Assembly (NCBI RefSeq): GCF_001375535.1
Contig: NZ_LN831197.1
Location: forward strand, 1,555,622-1,619,621
Source of the DNA: Bacillus niameyensis
Lineage (GTDB): Bacteria > Bacillota > Bacilli > Bacillales > Bacillaceae_C
Direction: 5' to 3'
DNA: 64,000 nucleotides
Part shown: positions 1 to 7,987 of the stretch, one piece after another
Layout: each line of letters begins with the position of its first letter
Position numbering within the stretch: position 1 is the stretch's first letter
The notes under the pieces: model-generated
What the model was told of the DNA's origin: nothing
Databases searched by the model: none
The model's input: the letters and a program-made list of their open reading frames with translations, nothing else
Made by a program: the position numbers and the translations under genes

Positions 1-240
1 TGGAATTCTATTGGCTCACGATCAAATCTTTCCCGCTCATAAGTTCCAACCACTCTTTTCTTTTTTACCTACTAATTCGGTGAAAATTCTTTAAGTCCTT
101 CTATAACTAGGAATAACTGCATAAGTAGTTCCAACGCTTATCCAACCGTGTATGACTTTTTAATGCACTAGAAGTTGAATACGGCTAACAGGAGTGACAT
201 ATGAATGAGGTATGCAATTAAAAGAACAAAGGTGGCTCAA

Positions 241-343
241 ATGAAAAAGATACTTATTGTATTGTTAGTAGGTTTCAGTTTATTGCTCATTTCAGGTTGC
301 ACTAATAAAGAGTCAGAACCTTTTAATGAAGAAAATGTACGAT
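241..343 (+). pseudogene. 5' part of a lipoprotein gene interrupted by an IS3 element
   Basis: The ATG at 241 follows the ribosome binding site AGGTGG. It opens a typical lipoprotein signal peptide: MKK, a hydrophobic stretch, then the lipobox LISGC. The frame runs to the insertion point at 343 and, as it stands, ends inside the element at 372 after 43 residues. Deleting 344-1582 (the element plus one target copy) joins codon 35 in frame to the segment starting at 1583, giving a protein of 209 residues. The family is not recognised. The gene is almost certainly inactivated, because the remaining peptide is only a signal sequence plus about 25 residues. Confidence 0.8.
340..343. repeat. Target site duplication CGAT of the IS3 element (second copy 1579-1582)
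   Basis: CGAT is found immediately outside both terminal inverted repeats. Collapsing the duplication restores the reading frame of the interrupted lipoprotein gene, which independently supports the element boundaries. Confidence 0.8.
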
Positions 344-418
344 TGGATAGGTTACACTTAGTTGGACAATAAAAATAAGGGCGAGTAGAATAGTAACAAT
401 AAGTGAGGAGAATCTACC

Positions 419-700
419 GTGCCTAAAAAAAGACGTACCTTTTCAACCGAGTTTAAAAAACAAGTGGTGGCATTGTATGAAAGTGGAAAAAGCCGCCAAT
501 CAATTGTAAGTGAATATGAGTTGACTGCCTCAGCATTAGACAGATGGATTGCTCAATTCCAACAGTCCGGATCTTTTCAAGCAAAAGATAATCGAACTCC
601 AGAGGAACAAGAATTAATTGAATTAAGAAAGAGAAATAAGCAGTTAGAAATGGAAGTCGATATTTTAAAGCAAGCCGCGCTGATCATGGGACGAAAATAG
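419..700 (+). CDS. IS3-family transposase OrfA (helix-turn-helix)
   Basis: This 93-residue protein starts at GTG with the ribosome binding site GTGAGGAG. The N-terminus (RRTFSTEFKKQVVALYESGK) and the following SIVSEYEL...LDRWI segment form the helix-turn-helix that binds the element ends. The C-terminal ELRKRNKQLEMEVDILKQA stretch is the leucine-zipper-like dimerisation helix. In IS3 elements OrfA is made alone or, by -1 frameshifting, fused to OrfB as the active transposase. The last sense codon AAA at 695-697 sits in an AAAA run just before the stop, so a -1 slip there would enter the orfB frame. Confidence 0.9.
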   Translation: MPKKRRTFSTEFKKQVVALYESGKSRQSIVSEYELTASALDRWIAQFQQSGSFQAKDNRTPEEQELIELRKRNKQLEMEVDILKQAALIMGRK

Positions 701-702
701 AA

Positions 703-1560
703 GTGATAAAAAGAAACAGTCACAAATATTCGGTATCAGCAATGTGCAAAGTCCTACAAATCTCTCGTAGTACCTTTTACTACGATACAAAAATAGCAGC
801 TCAAAAGGAACAAGAAAGAATTGCAGAAGAACAAGAATTAAAAGAGAAAATCCTAGAGATTTTTAACAACAACCGTCAGGTATATGGTACTCGAAAAATT
901 AAAAAGGGCCTGGCTAAATCGGGTTTAACAGTCTCTAGACGCCGAATTGGCCGATTAATGGATGAGCTTGGAATCCAGTCTAAATATGCACAACCATCAT
1001 ATAAGCCAATGACATCACCGCCAAATGAAGAGGCTGTTCGAATCGTGCTAAATCGTGAATTTCAAGTCGATAAAGAAATGACCGTTTTAGTTAGTGATTT
1101 AACGTATGTGAAAGTAGGAAGCGAATGGAATTACGTTTGTTTTTTACTAGATTTATATAATCGAGAAATAGTTGGTTATAGCGCTGGAAAGCGTAAAGAC
1201 GCAGCTCTAGTTCAACGTGCCTTCGAATCTATCAAGCAACCATTAGGGAAAATAAAAATGTTTCATACCGATCGAGGATCTGAGTTTAAGAACGTTGGAA
1301 TCGATGAGTTATTAAGTAAATTTCAGATTAAACGATCTCTAAGTGATAAAGGAAATCCCTATGACAATGCGGTGGCAGAAGCTACATTTAAGATATTAAA
1401 AACTGAATTAATTAACGGAAGGCATTTTCAAACCCTTGAACAACTAGCTCTTGAACTTTTCGATTATGTAAATTGGTACAACAATATCCGTATGCACAGT
1501 TCACTTGGCTATTTAAGTCCAGTAGAGTATAGAATTTCGTCCCTTAAAAAAGTTGTTTGA
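703..1560 (+). CDS. IS3-family transposase OrfB (DDE integrase core)
   Basis: This 285-residue protein is in the -1 frame relative to orfA. An N-terminal HTH_21-like region (NRQVYGTRKIKKGLAKSG) precedes the rve integrase core. The catalytic triad is visible: D in VLVSDLTYVKV, D in FHTDRGSEF, and E in DNAVAEATFK, with the second acidic pair spaced as in the DD(35)E class. The C-terminus WYNNIRMHSSLGYLSPVEY is the usual IS3 ending. No disruption is seen. It probably acts as an OrfAB fusion in DNA cutting and strand transfer. The GTG at 703 may serve only as a weak independent start. Confidence 0.92.
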   Translation: MIKRNSHKYSVSAMCKVLQISRSTFYYDTKIAAQKEQERIAEEQELKEKILEIFNNNRQVYGTRKIKKGLAKSGLTVSRRRIGRLMDELGIQSKYAQPSYKPMTSPPNEEAVRIVLNREFQVDKEMTVLVSDLTYVKVGSEWNYVCFLLDLYNREIVGYSAGKRKDAALVQRAFESIKQPLGKIKMFHTDRGSEFKNVGIDELLSKFQIKRSLSDKGNPYDNAVAEATFKILKTELINGRHFQTLEQLALELFDYVNWYNNIRMHSSLGYLSPVEYRISSLKKVV

Positions 1561-1582
1561 TTTAGTGTTGACATACCACGAT

Positions 1583-2109
1583 TAACTAATGAGATTTTAG
1601 AGTTAGAGAAACTTATATCAGAAAAGGATAAGGAAATAAACGACCTGAAAATGGTTAATTCAGATGAGACTACTAAATTGAGGGATTTAAGAGAGAGTCT
1701 GGATATGGTTAGATTTTCATCCTACGCCAGATTAGATGATTATAATGACACCTTTGATAATTTAGAATTTATTTATAAGATACATTCTGATTATGTCATT
1801 AAAGATGATTGGTATGTGATCAATGACGAGTATTTTCAAATTGAGTTATTAGATTATGAAAATGCTAAGAAAGTAGATTTCTATAGCTTAAGATTGGAGT
1901 CAGACATAGGTCCAATCTTAGTTTTTAGTGAAACAAATCCTTCAGATGGATGGACATATACAAATGAAAATATTGGAGAAATCATAAATAAACAGATGCC
2001 ATCTTTTAAAGGGATTTACTATGAGCCATACTTTTTAATATATACTGAAGTGACACTAGAGGATGGAAATCGCTTACGAACATCAAAACTACCGATTTAT
2101 TACAAGTAG
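1583..2109 (+). pseudogene. 3' part of the IS-interrupted lipoprotein gene
   Basis: The segment is in frame with codon 35 of the lipoprotein start at 241 once the IS3 element and one CGAT copy are removed. It begins with a charged heptad-like stretch (NEILELEKLISEKDKEIND), which suggests a short coiled coil after the signal peptide. About 150 residues of acidic, aromatic-rich sequence of unrecognised family follow. An internal ATG at 1651 gives a 152-residue open frame, but it has no convincing ribosome binding site and no signal sequence. The pair reads as one split gene. Confidence 0.75.
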
Positions 2110-2236
2110 AATCACTCAGTTCCTCCAGATAATATATTCGGGCCTCATCCGCCAGCCTATCACGATTGAGTTTCTCCATCTGTACCTAAGTTAGGGAATC
2201 CATGTGCTCGTTCAGACGTTGTATACTGTGATAAAA

Positions 2237-2283
2237 AACTGCACCTGATTTGTAAGATTGTGTCTAACAAATCGGGTGCAGTT
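2237..2283. terminator. Hairpin between convergent genes
   Basis: A 17-bp stem with one G-T wobble (AACTGCACC...GGTGCAGTT) encloses a 13-nt loop. A-rich sequence lies to the left and T-rich sequence to the right. Its place between the lipoprotein remnant and the convergent YjbR-like gene fits a bidirectional terminator. Confidence 0.65.
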
Positions 2284-2323
2284 CATTTACAGTTTTTAAT
2301 CCAACATAAATCTTGGTCCATTA

Positions 2324-2692
2324 TCACATCTCACTTCGCTGTTCAATCCATTCCTTAACTAAGCTCTTCGGGGCTGCACGTAAATAAGCTTCTTGAATCA
2401 ATTCGGTCAATTCCTCCCAGTCTCCATCATTCGGAGTTTGTATTAAAACCCAACCATGATGTCCTATATAAGGAGTTTTGAAAAACTGCTTTTTCTGAAG
2501 CAAAAGCTCTTGAATTTCTCGATTAGATTTAAATGACAAGCCGGATCTTTCAGTAAGTTTTACAAAAGATTTTCCGCAAATTTGGAAGGTTGTGTGTCCA
2601 AAACCATCTATATGTTCAACGACTTCGGGCAGTGAAAGGCAGATCTTGCACGCATTTCCGAGCAGGACTTGCAACTTTTCTTGTGATTTCAC
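2324..2692 (-). CDS. MmcQ/YjbR-family protein
   Basis: This 122-residue protein starts at GTG behind the ribosome binding site AGGTGA. It has the MmcQ/YjbR (CyaY-like fold) pattern: an N-terminal helix with C and LP(E) (ACKICLSLPEV), then GFGHTTFQICGKSFVKL, and near the end YIGHHGWVLIQ, followed by an LIQEAYLRAAPK helix. Family members are small proteins described as having a double-wing DNA-binding fold, without an established biochemical role. The length matches the family (about 115-125). It stands alone and convergent to the interrupted lipoprotein gene. Fold-level identification is good; no specific function is claimed. Confidence 0.8.
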   Translation of the reverse strand: MKSQEKLQVLLGNACKICLSLPEVVEHIDGFGHTTFQICGKSFVKLTERSGLSFKSNREIQELLLQKKQFFKTPYIGHHGWVLIQTPNDGDWEELTELIQEAYLRAAPKSLVKEWIEQRSEM

Positions 2693-2699
2693 AATTTAT

Positions 2700-3174
2700 T
2701 CACCTGGAGCTTATTAGAAATCATGTATCGCCTTATAAATAGCACATTGCGCCAGACACCCCATTTTTGTGAGTTGTCTGGCGCATAATTCACAGACTTG
2801 CTATGCCACTGGACTAATTACATTACTTTTTCAAATTAGACTGAAAGTTGCTATTGCCACCATCAAATCTAGTTTCTTAGCTAAATTTTGCTATCCATCA
2901 AACAAACTTCTGTTTTCTAACATCGCTCTATACAATTTCCGTACCTAAGCATTACAATCATTCTTTTAGTTACAGCATTCCCCGGCGTTCCTTGTTAATC
3001 CAAGATTTCGTTCTTCTTGAACTAACTTACTTAACAAGAATATTAATTGCCCCTTCCCCTCAAACTCTCGAATCGTTTGTAATAATTGACTATCTTTTCG
3101 AGACAAGATTCCTTCTACAAATCCTTTAAAAAGTTCTTCACCAAAACACCTGATTTACAAGTTCAACAACCAAT
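2700..3174. other. Non-coding stretch with a possible gene remnant
   Basis: No complete gene is visible. On the minus strand, about 2980-3160 keeps one open frame after a stop, with protein-like content (for example LSKLVQEERNLGL) and no start codon. It reads like the tail of a lost gene, of a family not recognised. The rest is AT-rich, and a weak inverted repeat around 2745-2785 (GTCTGGCGC against GCGCCAGAC) may be the terminator of a former gene. Confidence 0.4.
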
Positions 3175-3215
3175 TTGACACAATTAGGCAACCTGTATAT
3201 ACTGTATATATACAG
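3175..3215 (+). promoter_or_regulatory. Sigma-A promoter with overlapping palindromic operator for the GntR/ABC operon
   Basis: TTGACA (3175-3180) and TATACT (3198-3203) are separated by exactly 17 bp. A perfect 14-bp palindrome, CTGTATATATACAG, spans 3202-3215, starting inside the -10 box and covering the likely transcription start. The first gene encodes a YtrA-type GntR repressor, so autorepression through this palindrome is the natural inference. Confidence 0.75.
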
Positions 3216-3239
3216 ATATAACGATTGGAGAAGTACATT

Positions 3240-3611
3240 GTGAATATTATCATTTCTAATTCTTCTGATAGCCCTATTTATTTACAAATAATTAATCAAA
3301 TAAAAGCCCAAATCCTTAGTGGAGCCTTAAAAGAAATGGATCCGTTGCCATCAATTAGGATTCTTTCTAAGGAATTGGAAATTAGCGTCATCACTACAAA
3401 ACGAGCTTATGACGAGTTAGAAAAGGATGACTTTATTATCACCGTTGCTGGTAAAGGCTCCTATGTCGCTCCTATCAATACCGAAATACTTCGTGAAAAT
3501 AAAATAAGATTAATTGAAGGTAAGCTCAATGAAGCAATATCTGAGGCAAAATTAATTGGTATGCCGCTAGAAGAATTAAATGAAATAATGAAACTACTAT
3601 ACGAGGAGTGA
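3240..3611 (+). CDS. GntR-family (YtrA subfamily) transcriptional regulator
   Basis: This protein of about 123 residues matches the short YtrA subfamily: a GntR winged helix (residues about 10-75: PIYLQIINQIKAQILSG, LPSIRILSKELEISVIT, TTKRAYDELEKDDFI) and a short helical C-terminus for dimerisation instead of a large effector domain. The GTG at 3240 is preferred over the upstream in-frame TTG at 3225 because GGAG at 3227-3230 lies nine bases before it. It is the first gene of a three-gene operon and overlaps the ABC ATPase gene by 4 bp. YtrA-type regulators usually repress their own ABC-transporter operon and respond to cell-wall-active compounds; the ligand here is unknown. Confidence 0.88.
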   Translation: MNIIISNSSDSPIYLQIINQIKAQILSGALKEMDPLPSIRILSKELEISVITTKRAYDELEKDDFIITVAGKGSYVAPINTEILRENKIRLIEGKLNEAISEAKLIGMPLEELNEIMKLLYEE

Positions 3612-4495
3612 ACATAGTGGACAAAATCTTAGAGTTAGTGAATATATCTAAGCAATACAATGGATTTTCATTAAAGAATATTAACATGTCATTGGACAGA
3701 GGCTATGTTATGGGGTTTATCGGACCAAATGGTGCAGGTAAAAGCACTACTATTAAACTCATTATGAACCTAATTCGAAAAGATAATGGACAAATCAAAG
3801 TTTTTGGATTAGATCATGAAAAAGAAGAAATAAAAGTTAAGGAAAGAATCGGTTTTGTTTATGATGAAAATCATTTCTATGAAGAACTAACAGTGCAAGA
3901 AATGAAAAACATAATCCGCCCATTTTATAAAAGATGGGATGAACAGATGTTTATAAAATATGCAAAAGAATTTAATCTACCATTAAAAAAGCAAATTAAA
4001 CATTTATCAAAAGGAATGAAGATGAAATTTTCCTTGGCAATAGCCTTGTCTCATCATGCTGAACTTCTCATTATGGATGAACCCACTTCTGGTCTTGACC
4101 CGCTCGTCAGAAGTGAACTACTTGGGATATTACGTACATTGTTGGAAGATGAAAATAAAGCTGTTTTCTTTTCAACACATATTACATCTGATTTGGAGAA
4201 AATTGCGGACTTTATCACAATTATCAATAATGGAGAAATCATTCTAAGTAAACCAAAAGATGACCTCTTGGATCATTACTGTATTGTAAAAGGTAGCAAA
4301 GAGTTTCTAAAGAATGAAAGAGATGTCTCTTTTATTGGAGTTGAGGAAAATAAGTTTGGATTTAAAGCTTTACATAATAATAGAACAGAACTAGTAAAAT
4401 ATTTTGGTAAGTCAGTTGTTATTGAGAAAGCAACATTAGAGGATATTCTATTATTTTCCACGAAAGGTAGTGGGGATTATGTATCATCTCATTAA
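3608..4495 (+). CDS. ABC transporter ATP-binding protein (YtrB-like)
   Basis: This 295-residue ABC ATPase has Walker A GPNGAGKST, Q-loop region, signature LSKGMKMKF, Walker B LLIMDEPTSGLDP and H-loop STH, all intact. About 75 residues follow the nucleotide-binding domain, as in ABC-2-type exporters. It starts at GTG (3608) overlapping the end of the GntR gene by 4 bp; GTG 3617 is an alternative. It presumably energises the membrane protein encoded next for export of a toxic compound or a cell-envelope stress function, as in B. subtilis Ytr-type operons. The substrate cannot be read from the sequence. Confidence 0.9.
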   Translation: MNIVDKILELVNISKQYNGFSLKNINMSLDRGYVMGFIGPNGAGKSTTIKLIMNLIRKDNGQIKVFGLDHEKEEIKVKERIGFVYDENHFYEELTVQEMKNIIRPFYKRWDEQMFIKYAKEFNLPLKKQIKHLSKGMKMKFSLAIALSHHAELLIMDEPTSGLDPLVRSELLGILRTLLEDENKAVFFSTHITSDLEKIADFITIINNGEIILSKPKDDLLDHYCIVKGSKEFLKNERDVSFIGVEENKFGFKALHNNRTELVKYFGKSVVIEKATLEDILLFSTKGSGDYVSSH

Positions 4496-5123
4496 AAAGG
4501 ATCTCTTGGTACAAAAGAAATCATTTATTTTATCGATTCTACTAATTCTATTTTTCTCTTTATATCTTTTTAAAATGGGACCTGCTGGATTATCACTAAG
4601 TGTATTTGCTGTAACATACATGCTTACTTTAGGAGCAAGTGCAATAGAGGAAAAAAATAATAGTGACAAAATGTTAATCAGCCTACCTATTAGAAAAAGT
4701 TCAATTGTACTGTCAAAGTACCTTTCTGTTTTTGTCTTTGCTGCCTATGTTATCCTATTAAACTTAATCATCCATGTTCTCGTTGACCTTATTAAGTTGC
4801 CACTTAACCCAATTTCTTTTACTACCGGAGGAATTTTAGGTTCTGTAATTGCACCAGTATTGTTTTGTTCGATTTCTCTACCGCTAATTTTCAAGTTAGG
4901 TTATTTGAAATCCAAAATGATCAATTTAATCCTGTTTTTTACAATAGTTTTCGGCGGAACAACGTTGATCGATAAAATCTACAAAGAAAAACCAGAGTTA
5001 GGAAATTTCTTATTAAACAGTTCTTCCACTGAGTTAACATTGGTTGTTCTGCTACTATCGTTCTTGATATTTACCTTTTCATATTTTTTATCTTTGCACT
5101 TTTATAAAAAGAGAGAGTTTTAA
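4479..5123 (+). CDS. ABC-2-type transporter permease
   Basis: This very hydrophobic protein has about six predicted membrane segments. An N-terminal MYHLIKKDLLVQKKS leads into the first helix. The pattern EEKNNSDKMLISLPIRKSSI before a second pair of helices is typical of ABC-2 permeases partnered with YtrB-like ATPases. The gene overlaps the ATPase gene by 17 bp, so the two are likely translationally coupled. GTG at 4470 would add three residues; the ATG at 4479 gives the more usual N-terminus. With only one permease gene present, the transporter would be a homodimer of this subunit. Confidence 0.82.
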   Translation: MYHLIKKDLLVQKKSFILSILLILFFSLYLFKMGPAGLSLSVFAVTYMLTLGASAIEEKNNSDKMLISLPIRKSSIVLSKYLSVFVFAAYVILLNLIIHVLVDLIKLPLNPISFTTGGILGSVIAPVLFCSISLPLIFKLGYLKSKMINLILFFTIVFGGTTLIDKIYKEKPELGNFLLNSSSTELTLVVLLLSFLIFTFSYFLSLHFYKKREF

Positions 5124-5136
5124 CAAAATAGTTCTT

Positions 5137-5170
5137 AAAAAGGCCTTTTTAAAAAAATGGTCTTTTTATT
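5137..5170 (+). terminator. Terminator of the GntR/ABC operon
   Basis: The stem AAAAAGGCC / GGTCTTTTT (one G-U pair) is followed by TTTTTATT, 14 bases after the permease stop codon. Confidence 0.7.
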
Positions 5171-5411
5171 ATGATAAAAACAAATTCTCAATTAATGCCG
5201 ATAGTCGAATACTCTCTATATCCATATTAATTTCCCCATGTACCATTTCTTGAATTACCCATATCTCTATCATAGATTTCGCTAATCCATAAGTACCCTT
5301 AGTGCGCTTTTTGTGATTATTATTCAAGCTTACAAGCAAACCCGCTGCTTTACTCCAATAAAAATAATAGGATTTCCACCGTAAAGAAATACCCCTCGTT
5401 AGTAAAAATCG
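5169..5411 (-). pseudogene. Remnant of an unrecognised gene
   Basis: A minus-strand frame is open for about 80 codons between stops and has protein-like composition, including GISLRWKSYYFYWSKAAG, KGTYGLAKSMIEIW and MVHGEINMDIESIRL. It has no ATG, GTG or TTG start near its beginning and no ribosome binding site. It therefore looks like the C-terminal part of a gene whose 5' end has been lost. I do not recognise the family. Confidence 0.45.
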
Positions 5412-5460
5412 TCACTACTAAATATAGAAATGGTACTTTAGTTATCTTTAAAGCGGCGTT

Positions 5461-5682
5461 TTATCTTTCACTTTTCCACTTAACATACGTATAAGTTAAT
5501 TGAACAGTAAGGGTAACTACTAAAAGCACCCATAAAAACATGCCCAGTCTTGGAGGGAAATCCGATACAAATAGCTGGATGGATAAAAATATAACAACAG
5601 GAATCGTCCACAAAGTTCGAATGAATTTCTTTCTATAATTCAACTTCCAATAAATAAATCCACCATCACGACCATTTTTCAT
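5461..5682 (-). CDS. Small two-helix membrane protein, unknown
   Basis: This 73-residue protein starts at ATG with a good ribosome binding site (GGAGCT, seven bases upstream). A basic N-terminus (LNYRKKFIRTLW) precedes two hydrophobic segments (IPVVIFLSIQLFV and FLWVLLVVTLTVQLTY), separated by a short DFPPRLG turn and ending in KWKSER. This suggests a helical hairpin with both ends in the cytoplasm. No family is recognised. It stands alone between a gene remnant and an SDR remnant. Confidence 0.6.
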   Translation of the reverse strand: MKNGRDGGFIYWKLNYRKKFIRTLWTIPVVIFLSIQLFVSDFPPRLGMFLWVLLVVTLTVQLTYTYVKWKSER

Positions 5683-5820
5683 TAATTCCAGCTCCTTTGA
5701 AATTATTTCTTTATTCTATTCTAGAAACACATAGTAAATATTTTTTTGCGAACCTCCTCCCTTTTAACCGTTTCCTATCCACTAATCTAGCCGATAGCCA
5801 TACTTTACGTTTCTATTTCT

Positions 5821-5976
5821 ATTATTAAGACAATAATTCCTCTAATTATCGAAAAAGGAAATACTTTTCCACTTAATCGTGTTGCCAATGTTGTCGCATT
5901 TGTAATTGTTCAATCAGAAGATACGAACATTCATGAGTTTACAATGGACCAACAAGTCAACTTTGGTAATAATTGA
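5821..5976 (+). pseudogene. C-terminal remnant of a short-chain dehydrogenase
   Basis: A 51-codon open stretch without a usable start ends at TGA. Its sequence (LNRVANVVAFVIVQSEDT, then NIHEFTMDQQVN) resembles the last helix and strand of YdfG-like SDR proteins, where a 'VANAVxFAxxQPxxVNIxE' segment precedes the C-terminus. The Rossmann fold and active site are missing. An intact SDR gene follows 250 bp downstream; whether the two derive from a duplication cannot be told by eye. Confidence 0.5.
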
Positions 5977-6224
5977 TTGATTAGATAAGAAGGTAGTCGA
6001 CCTTAACAGCCTTTTTAATCTAGTCTTAGTCCATAGCTTTTTGTTAAGGACTTCTCTCAACTTGTTTAAGTTTTGAGGAGAATGAATGGAGTTTGTTTGC
6101 TCATTCAAAAGTTGTATGTATGAATCATCTTATATTAGTAGCAATTTTCCTCCTTCCTCCCGATGCTGCCTATGCCCTCCCTCGATATAGTAAGAGTAAG
6201 AATAATAAGAAGGTAGGGAATTTT

Positions 6225-6953
6225 ATGAATAACACAGCAGTTGTTATGATTACAGGAGCATCTAAAGGCCTCGGAAGAGCATTAACATTAGCATTCGCAA
6301 AACAAGGAGTACGGCTTGCCATTTGTGCAAGAGGAAAAGAGTTGTTGGAAAAGGTGAAGCAGGAAGCACAGGAGTTTGGAGTGGAAATCATCGCAGTCAA
6401 TGCTGATATCTCTATTGCTAAGGATGTCGATCGGTTCGTATCCATTGCGGAAGAAGCGTTTGGACGGGTAGATGTATTAATTAATAATGCCTCTATATTT
6501 GGACCTGGCCCTACACTGTTGGCTGATTATCCAGATCATGACTTTGCGGAAGTGCTTCGTGTGAATACGATTAACCCTTTCCTACTCACAAAGCGTGTAT
6601 TACCTGGTATGTTAACTCGAAATAAAGGAAGAATCCTTAATGTAACATCAGAGGCAGGGAAAACAGGATTTGCGGAATGGGGTGCTTACGGTATTTCCAA
6701 GTTCGCAGTAGAGGGATTAACACAAACATGGGCTGATGAACTAGAAGATACGGGGGTTAGTATGTGTATGGTTGACCCTGGGGAAATGGATACAGAGATG
6801 CACAGCATTGCGGTTCCTGATTGTGATTATGAACTAAGTGATCCGAATGATGTGGCGAAAGTATTTGTAGCCATCGCATTAAATGAATCCACAGATGTGA
6901 ATGGAGCAAGATTTGAGGCACAGTCCCTTTTAGATGAAAAGAGGGAAATTTAA
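6225..6953 (+). CDS. SDR-family NAD(P)-dependent oxidoreductase
   Basis: This 242-residue protein is a classical short-chain dehydrogenase: cofactor glycine motif TGASKGLG (residues about 10-17), NNAS, catalytic Ser in VTSEAGK and the YGISK active-site pair. The ATG at 6225 is chosen because it follows AAGGTAGGG and places the Rossmann motif normally; the longer upstream frame adds residues of no SDR character. It is the first gene of a tight operon and overlaps the QueA-like gene by 1 bp. Its substrate is unknown. Confidence 0.85.
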   Translation: MNNTAVVMITGASKGLGRALTLAFAKQGVRLAICARGKELLEKVKQEAQEFGVEIIAVNADISIAKDVDRFVSIAEEAFGRVDVLINNASIFGPGPTLLADYPDHDFAEVLRVNTINPFLLTKRVLPGMLTRNKGRILNVTSEAGKTGFAEWGAYGISKFAVEGLTQTWADELEDTGVSMCMVDPGEMDTEMHSIAVPDCDYELSDPNDVAKVFVAIALNESTDVNGARFEAQSLLDEKREI

Positions 6954-7987
6954 TGATGGCAGATGCCCGTCCCTTCCAAGTGCCTGCATCTTTAAATGCA
7001 ACTACCCCTGCGGAATATAGAGGGATTAGTCGGGATCATGCCAGATTAATGACACTTGATAGAGTTACAGGAGAAATTTCCCATCATCACTTCTATCAAC
7101 TAGATTCAATCCTACACGAAGGGGACTTGCTTGTCCTAAATAATAGTCGCACCCTTCCAGCCGTGTTAAAAGGAAAAAAAGGAAAGCAAACGATTGAAAT
7201 TCGATTATCCCGTAAATTAACGGACCAAGAATGGGAAGTACTCATTGTGGGCAACGTATTTTCAGTAGGGGAAAAGATAAATTTACCTGGAGAATTAACA
7301 GCAACCATCATAGGAAAAGGAAATGAGGTACCCTTGGTTATTCTTTCCTTTTCAAAGAGCGGATTGGATTTGTTCGATGTGTTTTATCGATACGGAGAGC
7401 CACTGTACTATGAATATATTAAAACCCCATGGCCGTTGGATATGTATCAGACTGTTTATGCCTCCGTTCCCGGATCCGTGGAAATGCCTTCAGCAGGAAG
7501 AGCTTTTTCCTGGAAGCTGCTAAATAAATTAAAACAAAAAGGAATCAACATCGCTTTTCTGCAGTTGCATGCCGGACTAAGCTATTACGGAAATGACCGC
7601 TGGCCTAATCCAAGTAACCATATTGAAGCGTTTTGCATTCCAGAAGAAACGGCTGAATTGGTAAACAAAACGAAGATAAATAAGGGACGTGTCATTGCCG
7701 TCGGAACAACGGTAGTTCGGGCACTAGAAACAGCAGTCCAAAATACTGAAAATGTGAAAGCACAGGAGGGGTTCACCCGACTATATATTCGAAAAGAGTA
7801 CCCGCTAAGGGTAGTAGACGGACTTTTAACAGGTTTTCACGAACCAGAGGCAAGTCATCTAGATATGCTAAGTGCGTTTATTGATGAAAAACATCTAATG
7901 AAGGCATATGAGGATGCATTATCAACCGGATATCTTTGGCATGAGTTTGGTGATATGAATCTGATCCTGCCAATGGAAGAAAAATGA
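6953..7987 (+). CDS. QueA-like S-adenosylmethionine:tRNA ribosyltransferase-isomerase paralogue
   Basis: This 344-residue protein has the QueA length and landmarks: RLMTLDRVTGEI, GDLLVLNNSRTLPA, the C-terminal VIAVGTTVVRALE and the final YLWHEFGDMNLIL. True QueA moves the ribosyl part of SAM onto preQ1 in tRNA to make epoxyqueuosine. Here motifs that are normally strongly conserved are altered: EMPSAGRAFSW stands where QueA has a PTAGLHF-type sequence, and FHEPEASHLDML where QueA has NFHLPxSTLLML. It is also embedded between an SDR and a VOC-fold gene rather than next to tgt. It may be a divergent paralogue with a different acceptor. QueA-family membership is secure; the tRNA role is not. Confidence 0.8.
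   Translation: MMADARPFQVPASLNATTPAEYRGISRDHARLMTLDRVTGEISHHHFYQLDSILHEGDLLVLNNSRTLPAVLKGKKGKQTIEIRLSRKLTDQEWEVLIVGNVFSVGEKINLPGELTATIIGKGNEVPLVILSFSKSGLDLFDVFYRYGEPLYYEYIKTPWPLDMYQTVYASVPGSVEMPSAGRAFSWKLLNKLKQKGINIAFLQLHAGLSYYGNDRWPNPSNHIEAFCIPEETAELVNKTKINKGRVIAVGTTVVRALETAVQNTENVKAQEGFTRLYIRKEYPLRVVDGLLTGFHEPEASHLDMLSAFIDEKHLMKAYEDALSTGYLWHEFGDMNLILPMEEK

Larger units (their letters stand above)
344..1578 (+). mobile_element. IS3-family insertion sequence (IS150-like), complete
   Basis: The element is about 1,235 bp. Its imperfect terminal inverted repeats of about 27 bp both begin TGG (344 onwards, and the complement ending at 1578) and share an internal ACACT block. It is flanked by the 4-bp direct repeat CGAT at 340-343 and 1579-1582. 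It carries overlapping-function orfA and orfB in the 0 and -1 frames, the standard IS3 layout. Both reading frames are intact and the target duplication is perfect, which suggests recent insertion. The ends were assigned by eye from the inverted repeats and the target duplication. Confidence 0.85.

Noticed and set aside
5914-6108. 64-codon minus-strand frame upstream of the SDR operon
   Set aside because: It runs antisense across the SDR remnant and promoter region, without ribosome binding site or domain signal.
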